Shown in pieces: positions 42,838 through 54,573 of a stretch of 64,000 bases of DNA. Source of the stretch: Sisyra terminalis (lineage: Eukaryota > Arthropoda > Insecta > Neuroptera > Sisyridae); assembly GCA_958496175.1 (NCBI GenBank), contig OY292279.1, positions 5,642,001 to 5,706,000 of the forward strand, read 5' to 3'. The notes under the pieces are model-generated. The model searched no databases and was not told where the DNA came from. It worked only from the letters and a program-made list of their open reading frames with translations. The stretch's first letter is position 1, and the number at the start of each line of letters is the position of its first letter. The position numbers were made by a program, and so were the translations under genes.

Positions 42838-45420
42838 CGATAAGTATAGTGAATCGGCCAAGAAAATTTTCAGAGTATGTTAGTACTATTAAGATACATT
42901 AATTCGGCAAGTTTCAAATCCCTATGTATAACCGTTTCGTCAAAATCGAAAAATGCTGGAAATCAGAAAAAAATATTCTCGGAAACTTGTCAATCAATTT
43001 ATTTGAATTTTGGATATGTTATAAGGGCTGATGAAAGCTTCAAGAAAAAAAAATAAGAGCTTTATCGGTTTATAAGATCCTTGGAAAAAGAGAGCTTTTT
43101 CTTTTAACTTTAATTTTAAACCATGATAGAATTTTGGTACAATTACGAAACTATTTTTTCGAATTCCCCATCCAATTTCCTTTGATAAGTTAAAAATAAT
43201 AACTTCTCGAAAAAAAAACGATTTTTTTTTTGTAAAATCACAAATTAAAGTTTGTAGTATTCTACGAATGTCCCAGATGAGGTTGATGATATTTAGATAT
43301 AAAAGCAGTTACTTTTTGGTTTATAATATTAATTTTATATCCTCAAATTAAATTATTTCTAAAATGTTTCTAAAATTATATGGTTCATAATTTTAGGGTA
43401 TGTCGGTACTATTAAGATACATTGATTCGACAAGTTTCAGATCCCTAAGTATTACATTTTTTTCAAAAATCGAAAAATTCTGGAAATCAGAAAAAAAAAT
43501 TTTGCTTGGAAACTTGTCAATCGATTTTTTTGAATTTTGGATATGTTATAGGGGTTGATAGTAGCTTCTAGAAAAAAAAATAAGAGCTTTATCGGTTTAT
43601 AAAATCCTTGAAAAACAAGAGCTTTTTCTTTTAATTTGAATTTTTAGCCATGATTCAATTTTGGTACAATTACGAAACTATTTTTTCGAATTCTCCATCC
43701 AATTTTCTTTAATGAGTTAAAAATAATTACTTCTCGAAAATAAGCCAAATGTTTTTTTTTTTTTTTTGAAATCCCAAATTAAAGTTTGTAATATTTTATC
43801 TATGTCCCAAATGAGGTTGATGATATTTGGATATAAAAACAGTAACTTTTTGGTGTATAATATAAATTTTATATCCTCAAATTAAATGATTTCTAAAAGA
43901 CATAGGACAATAAGTATAGTGAATCGGCCACAGATGGGTATTTGGTTCATAATTTTAGGGTATGTTGGTACTACAGTTATGTTTTTTGGGTTTTAAAGTG
44001 AACGCAACTTCAATTTTTGAATGTCCAAAAATACACTTTATTGCTTAATTATTATTTGAAATTACAACGATTTATTTTAATGAATTGAATTTATGATTTT
44101 TAATATGTAGTGTTATATTAATTGAGATATAACGGAAAACCGCCTAACGTGCGTTAATAACGAAAATCGCGTTAAGTCTAATTAATTTGATGCAAGAGGG
44201 TCTATTTATAGACCCGATGGCGTTCTTTTAGAGACGCTAAGAAATTTTGAATTAACCGCCATAATTAAAACGCGTAATTCGCGAAGCTGTGCATTTGCAA
44301 ACCGTGAGATCTGCAGAGTCAACATCATAAGTTCAATTCATATATAACATTTTTAGTGAAATCAACAAAAAGCGTTTAATTACAATTATGTACAAGGCAC
44401 GTAATTTACATGTGCTAATTTATCTCAAATGACATGGAAAAATATAATGAAAAATATAAGGAAAAAAATGTGTTTTAATTAAAGTGTCATATTGGGGTTA
44501 GTTTAAGGGTTGCTTATGTAACTCTACTAAGATACATTGATTCGGCAAGTTTCAGATCCCTATGTATTACGGTTTCTTCAAAAATCGAAAAATGCTGGAT
44601 ATCAGAAAAAAAAATTCTCTGAAACTTGTGAATCGATTTATTTGAATTTTGTATATGTTATAGAGGTTGATAGTAGCTTCTAGAAAAAAAAAAGCTTTAT
44701 CAGTTTATAAGATCCTTGAAACAAGAGAGCCTTTTCTATTAATTTGAAATTTTAACCATAGCGAGTGGTTGTACATAAAATTATTTTCATAATTATTCAT
44801 GTTTTCCGCCACAGAATGCATTTTTCTACCCTGAAAACCATTTTAATTTTTTTTCAATAGAACAAAGGTTTATTACATCACATGGATGTTAAAATAAAGC
44901 TTTTCATAAACCATTTCAAAACTGAGCTTTTATAATTTAAGGATGAAGATATTTTTTTCCTCTATCATTAAACTATTATTGCAATAAAAAGCAAAATCAA
45001 GTGAATAATTTTCAAAGATTTAAATACCATTAATTTCGCTGGAAAATGACGAAAATCGATTTATTTATTTTTTTGCAAAGATATGTCATTATATATGAAA
45101 TTATAGTAAGTTGTAAGAAAAATAAAATTTTTCAATCAATTAGGATTTATTACCGTTTCTTCAAAAATCGAAAAATGCTGGAAATCAGAAAAAAAAATTT
45201 TTCTCTGAAACTTGTCAATCTATTTATTTGAGTTATAGATATGTTATTGGGGCTGATGTTAGCTTCTAAAAAAAATAAGAGTTTTATCGGTTTATAAGAT
45301 CCTTGAAAAAAGAGAGCTTTTCCTTTAAAATTGAATTTTTAACCATGATACAATTTTGGTACAATTAAGAATATATTTTTTTCGAATTTCCCATCTAATT
45401 TCATTTACATTTATGAATCT
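42838..45420. repeat. Repeat S, cluster 1 (unit about 0.55 kb)
   Basis: Units share GATAAGTATAGTGAATCGGC, GTACTATTAAGATACATTGA, AAAATCGAAAAATGCTGGAA, TTATCGGTTTATAAGATCC and CAGATGAGGTTGATGATATT in that order. Starts of the GTACTATTAAG block lie near 42,880, 43,404, 43,969 (interrupted) and, in partial form, after 45,140. Copies differ by many substitutions and small gaps. Confidence 0.85.
43969..44529. mobile_element. 551-bp insertion in repeat S, possible solo LTR
   Basis: TACTA at 43,969-43,973 and 44,525-44,529 flanks a 551-bp insert. Removing it restores GGTACTATTAAGATAC as in the other units. The insert starts CAGTTATGTTTTTTGGG and ends GCTTATGTAACTC. It has GGTCTATTTATAGACC, a TATA-like inverted repeat near 44,200. 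A 5-bp duplication and no coding sequence would suit a solo LTR, but the ends are not TG...CA, so the class is open. Confidence 0.6.
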
Positions 45421-45486
45421 TTTAAATTTTAAAAAATATAACTCCATATAGAAAAAAATTAAAAAACGATTTTTTTACACAAAAAT

Positions 45487-45945
45487 CCATAAAAAGTGAT
45501 TTTATGTAAAAACGTTCAAAAACCTTTTTTGTAGAACATTAAATTTCCTTCAAAAAAATATATTGTTTATTTCTATACATTTATTTGTTCGTTAGTCACA
45601 AAAATTCAAAAATAAAGAAGATAAATCTAAAAATATATCAACGTTTAAAGCTTGATTATTCGGAACCGATGTGTCTGGCAAAAATTTTCAAAAAACGTTT
45701 TTTGTAGGGAATTTAATTTTCTAAAATTATAAGTGTAGATGAATATTTTTACTTTGATAGTTTGACAGTATTGACACAAAAATGAAAGCACAAATAAAAA
45801 ATCGAAATTAAAGATGATGGACTTCTTAATATTAATATTAAGGGGTCGAACTTTCCCGATATTTTTTTTGGTCACCTTAAACAATATTTTCGATATACTT
45901 TTCAAAAGAAAAAAGTTGATTTTTCTGGCTCAGTTTAATAATTAT
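45487..45945 (+). mobile_element. Hairpin repeat, family F, copy 2 (one arm)
   Basis: Blocks in order: AGTGATTTTATGTAAAAACG, TTTTTTGTAGAACATTAAATT, TTTGTTCGTTAGTCACAAA, GCTTGATTATTCGGAA, GTCTGGCAAAAATTTT, TTAATATTAATATTAAGGGG, GTCACCTTAAACAATATTTT. It matches the right half of copy 4. Frames on both strands here are repeat artefacts. Confidence 0.7.
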
Positions 45946-46087
45946 AATTTTTTAGCTATATTCATGTTGAAACATTATTCTTTGCCTTTAAAAATAAATT
46001 ACTACCACTTCGACAAAGCTTTACTGGTCTACATTTGCATTTTTTGTCACTTGACCCAAAATGATCAGTTTTCAAAATTTATGCAAT

Positions 46088-47345
46088 AATAAAGTTGAAG
46101 AAATAAATAAATTATTGTTTTTTTCTTTGTTGAACCAATTTTGAAAAAGTGATCTTATGTAATATCTTTAAGATATCTTTTTTGTAGAGCATTAAATTCT
46201 CTTTAAGAATCTATATTGTTAATTTCTATATATTTATTTGTTCGTTAGTTACAAAATTCCAAAATAAAAAAGATAAATCTAAAATTATATCAATGTCTGA
46301 AGCTTGATTATTCGGGAACGGCGTGTCTGGCAAAAATTTTTAAAAAGACGTTTTTTGTAGGGAATTAAATTTTCTATAAATATATGTGTAGATGAATATT
46401 TTTACTTTGATAATTTGATAGCATTGATGCAAAAATAAAAGCATAAATAAAAAATCGAAATTACAGATGATAGACCTCTTAATATTAAGGGGCGAAGCTG
46501 GTCTAGAGCGTGAAAAAATAGGCATAATTTATGAATTTTTTGTGACTGAACAAAAAAATCAATCGAAAATCTGTGAAAGAAGTTTTATAATTTAGGTTTT
46601 AATTTACAAATTCAAATTTTTTCGTGTCAATTAAATTCAAAATGGCGGCTGTCCAGCATTTCTTCGGAGGCGCCTCATTTTTTAGACGGGTCCATGGCCG
46701 AGGATGTAATCTCCTTAATTTTGGTCCTGGAACAAAATTCTGAAATTTTTTAGTTTCTATATAACAACAGCAAGAGACGTACGTAGGATTTTTTCGATAT
46801 TTTGTTTTTCCGCGAAATGGTGCACGTTTGAAGAAAACATTAAAATTTTCAGTATAAAAAAACGACAAAATTGTTGATTAAAAAAAAACTATGCAATATA
46901 AAAAAAAATCCTACGTACGTCTCCGGAGAAAGGTATTTCGAATGTACTGTGAAAATTTCGTATAGATCGGTGAAGATTTGCTCGAGTTATGTCTTTGGCC
47001 AGTTCAAAAAAAAGAGATTTCGAGAAAAACGCGTTTAAAGTTTTAAGTACTATAAAATCATATTTAATGAGTATATACCTTTAATATGGGCATTTATAAT
47101 TTTGGGCATTTATACATTTTTGCCGGCATCCATCCTTTGGTATGTTATTTTTAAGACCCTAAACTACCTTTTAAGACAAAAAAAAAATTTCGGTTTCTTC
47201 AAAATTCTAGACCAGCTTCCCCCCTTAATATTAAGGCCTCAAACTTTCCCGATATTTTTTTTTTTGTCACCTTGAACAATTATTTCGATATATATTTAAA
47301 AACAAGAAAAAGTCGGTTTCTTTGGCCCAGTTTTGTACATATTTA
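46088..47345 (+). mobile_element. Hairpin repeat, family F, copy 3, interrupted
   Basis: The same block order as copy 2, lying directly downstream of it. It is broken at CTCTTAATATTAA (46,488) by a TTAA-flanked element and resumes at TTAATATTAAGGCC (47,225). Confidence 0.7.
46485..47228. mobile_element. 736-bp TTAA-flanked MITE inside family F copy 3
   Basis: TTAA (46,485-46,488 and 47,225-47,228) flanks GGGGCGAAGCTGGTCTAGAG ... TCTAGACCAGCTTCCCCCC, matching terminal inverted repeats. Inside, AGACGTACGTAGGATTTTTT at about 46,773 is inverted at about 46,905-46,925. TCGAGAAAAACGCGTTTAAAG-type text near 47,020 is shared with the MITE at 35.2 kb. No transposase is present. Confidence 0.85.
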
Positions 47346-49730
47346 TATTATAATTATCGGATTATGGAGGAAAACAGTTAGCAAAAGTCTATTCTTCTCG
47401 TTATTTTGGTGAATTAATTACTGATTAACAAGGAAAGCTTTATTGTTAATGGAGACTAATTCAACGATAAAAGGAACCAATGGAAAGAAAAGATTTTTTA
47501 TCAGTAGTTGTTTTATAACTGCAACAGTTTTTGCTTGGGTTTCGTTGAAAATTTTTTTTTTATAAATAAAAAACGTCTGATTTATGGTATTTTCCATGAT
47601 GTTAGTATGGTCAAAGATAAGTACTTAAAAACATTCAAAAACTTCCTAAAATGATAATTTTAGGGACCAAAAGGTTGATTTGATATTTTTCCTGGGAATA
47701 CGTTTTATCTTCTGTTCTAAATTAATTATAATTCATATATAAAAATAATAGAGCAAATATTACAACTACCATTTTTCCGTACCAAATTAAATTTATTTCC
47801 AGCTTACAAAAAAAAAAAAAATGTATCGCATAGATTTTATTGCAATAGGTAATTCAATAAGGGATCAATAATTTCCAGAAAATTTTCCAAACACTTCGAT
47901 TTTAATAAAATGGCTTCGGCTTAAATGGAATTTATTTGATGAAAATAAACTTTTCTAGCAGCAAATAGTAAGAATTGTACCTTGAATAAGTATACCGTTG
48001 AGAGTAATTTATCTCTTTTTACATAAAACGCTATTCAGACGTATCGTATAAGCTACTTTAATCCGATTTATCTTCTATAGCCATTGAAAAATGTTGAGTA
48101 GATCTGTTCGTAATTTTCGATTTGTATTTTCCATATGATATTTTAGAATTTAAATTCATTTTGTATAGTTCACTCGCGGAAGTAGTATGCAAGTTTTGCT
48201 CAAACGTAAATCAATTTATTTAAAGCGTATTTTTTGTAATCAAGAATAAGGATTCGATGATGCATCAATGGATAATTTAAATTGATATAAAATAATCAAT
48301 TTGGGTAAATTTTTTTTCAAAATTAAAATATTCATATATTTTCTGTAACCTACGCTTCAATATCACTTTCAAATTTTAATAAATAGTTTCGGGGAAAACT
48401 TAGAGATTTCAACTAAAAATAAACCACAAAATTTTCTCTTATATCATTGATTTCAAGTGGATCTAAATAAATAAAAGAAATAACTAAACTGTTATTTTTT
48501 CCTCCGTTTGCCAATACATTAAATAAATATAGTTTGGTGTACTTTACGTGGTTCAAGTTCTTCAAATCAACTTACGAATGCAACAGAAAAGTTTATATAT
48601 TTAAACGTTTTAAAAGCTCAAAAGAAAAGTACATCCTTATTTAATTATTGAATTAAAGCTCGAGGAAATGTGTTAAGAATGCATTTTAAGTCTGCAAACT
48701 TCTAATTTAATTTCTTAATTTTTAAATGTTTAACTTTTCTGTTAAATAATAATAGATGGAGCTTAAAGGTTGGAAAAGTGACCAAGAAAAACTCCTTTAT
48801 ATAAATTAATAATAAAAAAAATATTGTACCTTAAACATCGTTTTATAGGACAAATATTTTGTCGTAAATTGTAATAAGTAATGTCCCTAAAAGATAAAAA
48901 AGAAAAATTATTTTCCTCCAAACTATTAATTATGTTTCCCAGATTAAATTAGATGTTAATATAATGAATTCTTATTTTTATCAAAGGGTCTAGCAGGATC
49001 CACATGGCAAGTTGGCCCCCAAATAGGAACCTAGGTCGAAACTTATGTTAAAATATCGGCTTGATATACAAATACATTTTATATACTTTTCGCAACCAAA
49101 TTCCTCTTTGACTTGGAGATAAGGGCAAAAATGTCCCCCCGCATGGCTATTTTTCAAAGTTATATATCTCAAAAACAAATTAAGCTAGATATGGCTTTAG
49201 ATCATTTTACAGAGTATATCATATAGTTTTTTTGAAATTTTTAGAAAAAAAAAAATTATACAAAAAAAATTGGAAAAACAAATGAAATATTTTTTTTATG
49301 CGTTCTCAGAAAATGACAATAACGAAAAAAATATATTTTATGCTTCCACATGAGCACTATAACTCATAAAAATTGCGTGAAAAAATAGTTGGTGCAACAC
49401 TTTGAAAAAAATGAATTGTTATTTACGCCAAATAGTATACCTCGGTTTTATTTTTTTTTCGAAGTGTTTCAACATTTTTTTTTTCACAAAACTCTAATAA
49501 AAAATAGAACACATATAGGAGCAAAAAATATATTATTTTCATAATTGTAAGTCTAAGGTAACATAAAAAAATAATTTATATTAGTTTTTTTTGTTTTTCT
49601 ATATTTACTCTTAAGATGATTACTTTCAAGATCAAAATAATTTATCCCAAGAGGAAAAAAAAACAACTAGTGTTCAATTTTTATTAAAATAAGAATAAAA
49701 AAAAACTATCCTAACTGTTATGATTTATTA
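47346..49730. other. AT-rich sequence, no gene seen
   Basis: No supported gene. A short patch at 48,985-49,150 is richer in G and C (GGGTCTAGCAGGATCCACATG) and looks like a repeat edge, but no partner copy was found in the window. Confidence 0.3.
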
Positions 49731-49797
49731 CAGAGCTTTCCAGAGCTTCAGAGCTATTCAGAGCTTATTCAGAGCTTATTCAGAGCTTTTCTAAAAC
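49731..49797. repeat. Short tandem repeat of CAGAGCTTATT
   Basis: CAGAGCTT recurs six times with 7-12-bp spacing: CCAGAGCTT, CAGAGCTATT, CAGAGCTTATT twice, CAGAGCTTTT. It is a degenerate minisatellite. Confidence 0.85.
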
Positions 49798-50930
49798 TAA
49801 TAATAAAAGAATAAAATTTGACCATTGAATGATAAAATTTCAGCAAAGATTTTTTGTGTCGAAGAAAATTGTTGTGTTTGTACGATTATAATTCACGATA
49901 GCATCAAATTTCTATTTCATTTTAAATTTCCTTCATTTTCAATTATGAAAATGTAAATTAGTTTATTTAATTCGTTTATCATTCCACTCGGAACATGTTC
50001 CGTTAAAATACAAATAGAGAAGCAAATTAATTGATATTTATTTCAGTTAAAGGAAATTTGAATATTTAATTAAATATTGAATTTATTTTTAAGATAATGC
50101 CAGAAATTGTACTTTAAAACGCAATGTGAGCGTTATACAATTTGGTAGAGGGAAATCTTTGGGGATGAAATTAGTTTCGAATATTATGTTTCGTGTTTCT
50201 TTTCAGAAAATAAAATTTATAAAAATTTCTAGAATACTATTGGGAGCATTCGGGTTTGTATTCGGTCTTTGTTTTAATGGTGCAATTATGAAATTTTCCA
50301 TTTAAAAACTTATCTTTTCCTGTATTTTCCACTGAATTGAAAAGTTATTTCGTATTATAGTATTGTCGAGGAAGTGATATTTATAAGAAAAGGAATATAC
50401 CGTAAATATTGATAGGAAAAGTTACAAAAACATTGTCATTTTTTTCATATTTTCCAAAGTGAATTTATCAACATTATCAACAAATAATTATCAATGATTA
50501 GTACCCATTTTGTTGGTTACCCCAAACAGATCATTACCCAAACCACCTTGCCTTGAATTTGCTTGATAACAGTGCGGATGTTAAGCATCTCCAAAGAATA
50601 TCAATACTTGACCTGACAGACCGATTTTAGTGATATTTGTTGTTAGTGTTATTATATTTAAAAATACTCTTTATACTATAATTATTTTTAAAATATTATT
50701 AATGTTGTTTAACTATAATTTTTAATGTTAATTGTGTCATTGGACACAACTAACCCACGAATGTTGTAAGTGTAACATATTGCAATTGCAAATGGCAGAT
50801 GGTGCAAAAATAATAATTTCTTTTTGCCATTTTTCTGTAAGTTGAAAAATTTCATGTTCGAAGAAACTTTGGTTTTTAGAAGCAAATTTTAAAGTTGTTT
50901 TGTAAATTTAGTTTATATAAGTATTGGGTT
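49798..50930. other. AT-rich sequence, no gene seen
   Basis: No supported features. A less AT-rich patch at 50,500-50,630 has no recognisable coding content. Confidence 0.3.
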
Positions 50931-50934
50931 AGGG

Positions 50935-51395
50935 CTATTGAATGAATGTGGCATTGGTTCCCAATTGAGCTTTATATATTTTGTACAAGTTATCAATGAT
51001 GCATAGTTTGGCGTTATCCTGATGGAACATCTTACTTTTGCGATGCCCTTGGCCAGTTAAGGGCGGTTTTTCTCGATTTCCTTGTTCAATTTTGATAGTT
51101 AACTACAGTAGACATCCAAATCAATAGTTTAATTTCTTTGAAGCAACTTAAAGTAGACTATACCTTTGTAGTTTTACCATATAAAAAACATAATCTTCTT
51201 TGGGTGAATTTTTACTTTCGATGTCGATTTTGGTGGCTCATTTCGCTTAGAAAATGTTTATTTTTGGACTACGTTATCGAAAATAATATATTTTTCATCA
51301 TTTGGTATGATTAATGATTAATTCGCTTGGTAACGTAGAGCTCCTTTAATTTGTGTAAAATCCAAATATCCCAAACATCAACGATTTTTCATGCG
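50935..51395 (-). pseudogene. mariner transposase remnant
   Basis: Minus-strand translation across frames gives a consistent mariner order: DVWDIWILHKLKEL, ITN-type DEKYIIFDNVVQK (the DEKW block), KRNEPPKSTSKVKIHPKKIM, NYKGIVYFKLLQRN, NRP-LAKG, FHQDNAKL (the second catalytic Asp with QDNA), then LNWEPMPHSFNSPNPI (the WEVLPHPPYSPDLAPS block). Frameshifts and stops interrupt it. The N-terminal DNA-binding half and both inverted repeats are not seen. It is an old, inactive copy, with the 186-bp satellite starting where its 5' half should be. Confidence 0.8.
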
Positions 51396-51399
51396 ATTG

Positions 51400-52540
51400 A
51401 AGTTTAGATGGGTTGATGAGTTTTTCTGGCAGTTTGATGGTCGACTACATCCCTTAAACGTGGTTTGTTTTCGGAAAAATTTGCTTAACATATACGACTA
51501 GACGTATTCTTTCGATTGGCATAGGAAAAAAAAATTGGAAATTTTGTGAATTTCGTGAAAAATCAACGATGGTTAACCCACGGTTTTTTTTTGACGAAAA
51601 ATGATTTCTTCTGGCACTTTTATGGTCGATTTTATCCCTTAATTGTGGTTTGTTTTCGGAAAAATTTGCACAGCATGTACAGAAAGAATATACTTTCGAT
51701 TGGTATCCTTAATTATTTTTTTTGAAAATTGAAGATTTCGTGAAAAATCAACGATGGTTAACCCATAGTTATTTTGGACGAAAAATGATTTCTTCTGGCA
51801 CTTTGATGGTCGATTTCATCCCTTAAACGTGGTTTGTTTTCAGGAAAATTTGCACAGCATGTACAAAAAAACGTATACTTTCAATTGGCATCCTTAATTT
51901 TTTTTTTGAAATTTGACGATATCGTGAAAAATTAACGATGGTTAACCCACGGTTTTTTTTTTTTGACGAAAAATGATTTCTTCTGGCACTTCGATGGTCG
52001 ATTTCATCCCTTAAACGTGGTTTGTTTCCGGAAAAATTTGCACAGCATATACAAAAGGACGTATACTTTTTATTCGCATCCTTAAATTTTTTTTTTTAAA
52101 ATTTGACGATTTCGTGAAAAATCAATGATGGTTAACCCATAGTTTTTTTTGACGAAAAATGATTTTTTCTGGCAATTTGATGGTCGATTTAATCCCTTAA
52201 ACATAGTTTGTTTTTAGAAAAAATTACACAGCACGTGTATAACGACGTAAAATTACGATTGGCATCCTTAAATTTTTTTTTCAAATTCGACAATTTCGTG
52301 AAAACTCAACGATGGCTAACCCACGGTTTTTTTTTTTTGACGAAAAATGATTTCTTCCGGCATTTGATGGTCGATTTCATCCCTTAAACGTAATTTGTTT
52401 TTAGAAAAATTTGCACAGCATGTACTATAGAACGTATACTTACGATTGGCGTTCTTTAATTTTTTTTTTAAATTTGACAATTTCGTGAAAAATTAACGAT
52501 TGTTAACCCACGGTTTTTTTTGACGAAAAATTTTTTTGTT
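51400..52540. repeat. 186-bp satellite, six tandem units
   Basis: The marker CTGGCA occurs at 51,426, 51,611, 51,795, 51,983, 52,169 and (as CCGGCA) 52,357, spacings of 184-188 bp. Each unit contains GATGGTCGATTTCATCCCTTAAAC, read here as GATGGTCGATTTCATCCC plus TTAAAC, then TTGCACAGCATGTAC, GATTGGCATCC and CAACGATGGTTAACCCA. Units differ by a few percent to about 15% by eye. Confidence 0.95.
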
Positions 52541-54573
52541 TGGAATTCAAAAAAGATTGTTATTTTATCTCTTAATACATTGTTACGAACCCGAAACTGC
52601 CCTTGGTTTGCAAATCATCTTTTATTTAACGATGTTACATGCAATTTAAGTGTTAAGGACAAAATCTGGATTGAAATTTAAGAAAATGTAAGAAAAGCTT
52701 CAATTTTTAAAATTATTAGAAGGAAAACATAGTTCTTTGTAAAATGCATTTATTTTCCTGGAAATACTTGATTCCTGAACCAACTTTTAACTACTTTGGT
52801 CAAATAAAAATCGAAATCAGAATGCAATAAAGATTTAATAGCAGTTGCAAACTTCAAGGTATAGATAAAGATTTACTACTCTACAAAGTTTTGTATACTC
52901 AATAGTTGTTCAATAATGTTCAAGAAGCAAATTTTTTAATGGATATCAAATAAAACCGGAATTGGAGTTTTAATAAAAAATATTTTCCATTCTTAAAATA
53001 TATTACGAGCTTTTATGAAACAGCAAAAGTTTAAATACACTTGAAAGCTCTTCAAGCGAATTAAATATGTTTATAAATCACAAAAATGCAGAAAATTTCA
53101 AGCAGCACTCAGAAACGGAAATGACTTGCCGCTGTTATTCGAAAACAAAAGGGAAAAAATATTGCAAAAAGCCTTTAAATTTTCCTCTTGAACGACTTAT
53201 AATACGGGGACCGGTAAGGGTAAATAAAACAAATAAATTGAACCAATTTCATATGGAAAAGAGATTCATTTTAAAATGAAATTTTTCGTCTTTAACATGC
53301 TTTACAGGCAAAGCTTGAACTATTTTCCCATTAACATTCAAAGCAGCGTCATGTGGCAACATGAAGTTCAAGTTGTGGTAAAAAAATTCGTTGGAATGAT
53401 TCATAAGTTGTCAGACTTTGAAATTAATTTTTTGTTGAAGTAATAAGCAGGGAAATATTGCATTGATTCCAAAGCCAAAGTTGCATAAGACTTAATAAAA
53501 CTTTGTTTTAGGTTTATGCGAAAAAAATATTAATTTTGAAGAAAATTGGCCGAATAGTTTTGAATTTCTAGTATAGAAATATATAATTAACCTTTAGAAA
53601 TTAGAAAAAATATTTTTTAATGAGGTGATGAGGTATTTGTCGCATGATTCTCGTCTCGTCTACGATGTGGTTTTTTTACGATATGCAAATATACAAAGCG
53701 GCCAGTCATATTAATGTCTTTGACGTTGATAAACGTTGGTGCTTGTCGTGATTATTTATGACAAACTAATATGAAAATGAGAATTTATAATCGAGGATAA
53801 TGTATACACTATACAACATGTTTGTTTTATATTTATTGTTTATATCATCGTTCGATATAATAAATAATAATTTAATGAAAATAATTTTCATGTGGTCGAT
53901 AGAGAATGAGGGTGGTGGGCGAGTGAACGAACCGAGAATTTCAAACGATGGTAAATGGATATAGAATATCTGTCTTTTAAGCCCATTCTTCTTTGATGTC
54001 TCGACAGGAGATTATCAGGGATGAAATATTGGGATGAACTGTGCAAATGACCCATGTTCACAGATCAAATGACTCGCATTATATATATATATATAAATAA
54101 ATATTTTTAATAGAATTTCACGTTTATGTAACTTTAAACTTCAATTCATATTTTATAAATGACGAAAATTTTGTAGACATTTAAATTTCACTCGTTTCTC
54201 TTTTTCAAGAAGAAAATATTGATATCAAATGTTGTGAAGAAATTAATATTTCTTTCATTTCTTTTGATTAATTATTTACAATTTTTCTTTTTGATGCTTC
54301 TACTTGATTGATTAAAAGAAATAAAGAATTGGGAGGGCTTAAAATATTTTGCAAAATATAAAAAAAAAAAATGTGGGAATTTAAAAATGAAATGAGTGAT
54401 TTAATATTCAATTAATATTTGAATATAATAATTTTTGCAGGGATAGATGGTTCAATGCAATATTCAAAAAGATCTATGAAAAGGTTTTATTTTCACGCCA
54501 TTACTTTATAAAGAATTCGAGGAGATTCCAATGCGACTCACATTGTAGAACTGGAAAAATGGAATTAAAGGAT
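52541..54573. other. No gene called; (TA)n at 54,079-54,098
   Basis: A plus-strand frame at 53,067-53,279 has more mixed codon use than its surroundings and ends next to GACCG/GTAAGG, but nothing identifies it. A slightly GC-richer stretch at 53,630-53,760 is non-coding as far as I can see. Confidence 0.3.

Noticed and set aside
45645..46089. Overlapping frames of 86 and 91 codons on both strands
   Set aside because: They cover family F repeat sequence and are not conserved in the other copies.
51400..52540. CRISPR-like array
   Set aside because: The 186-bp units are contiguous tandem repeats without unique spacers, in a eukaryotic context with no cas genes.
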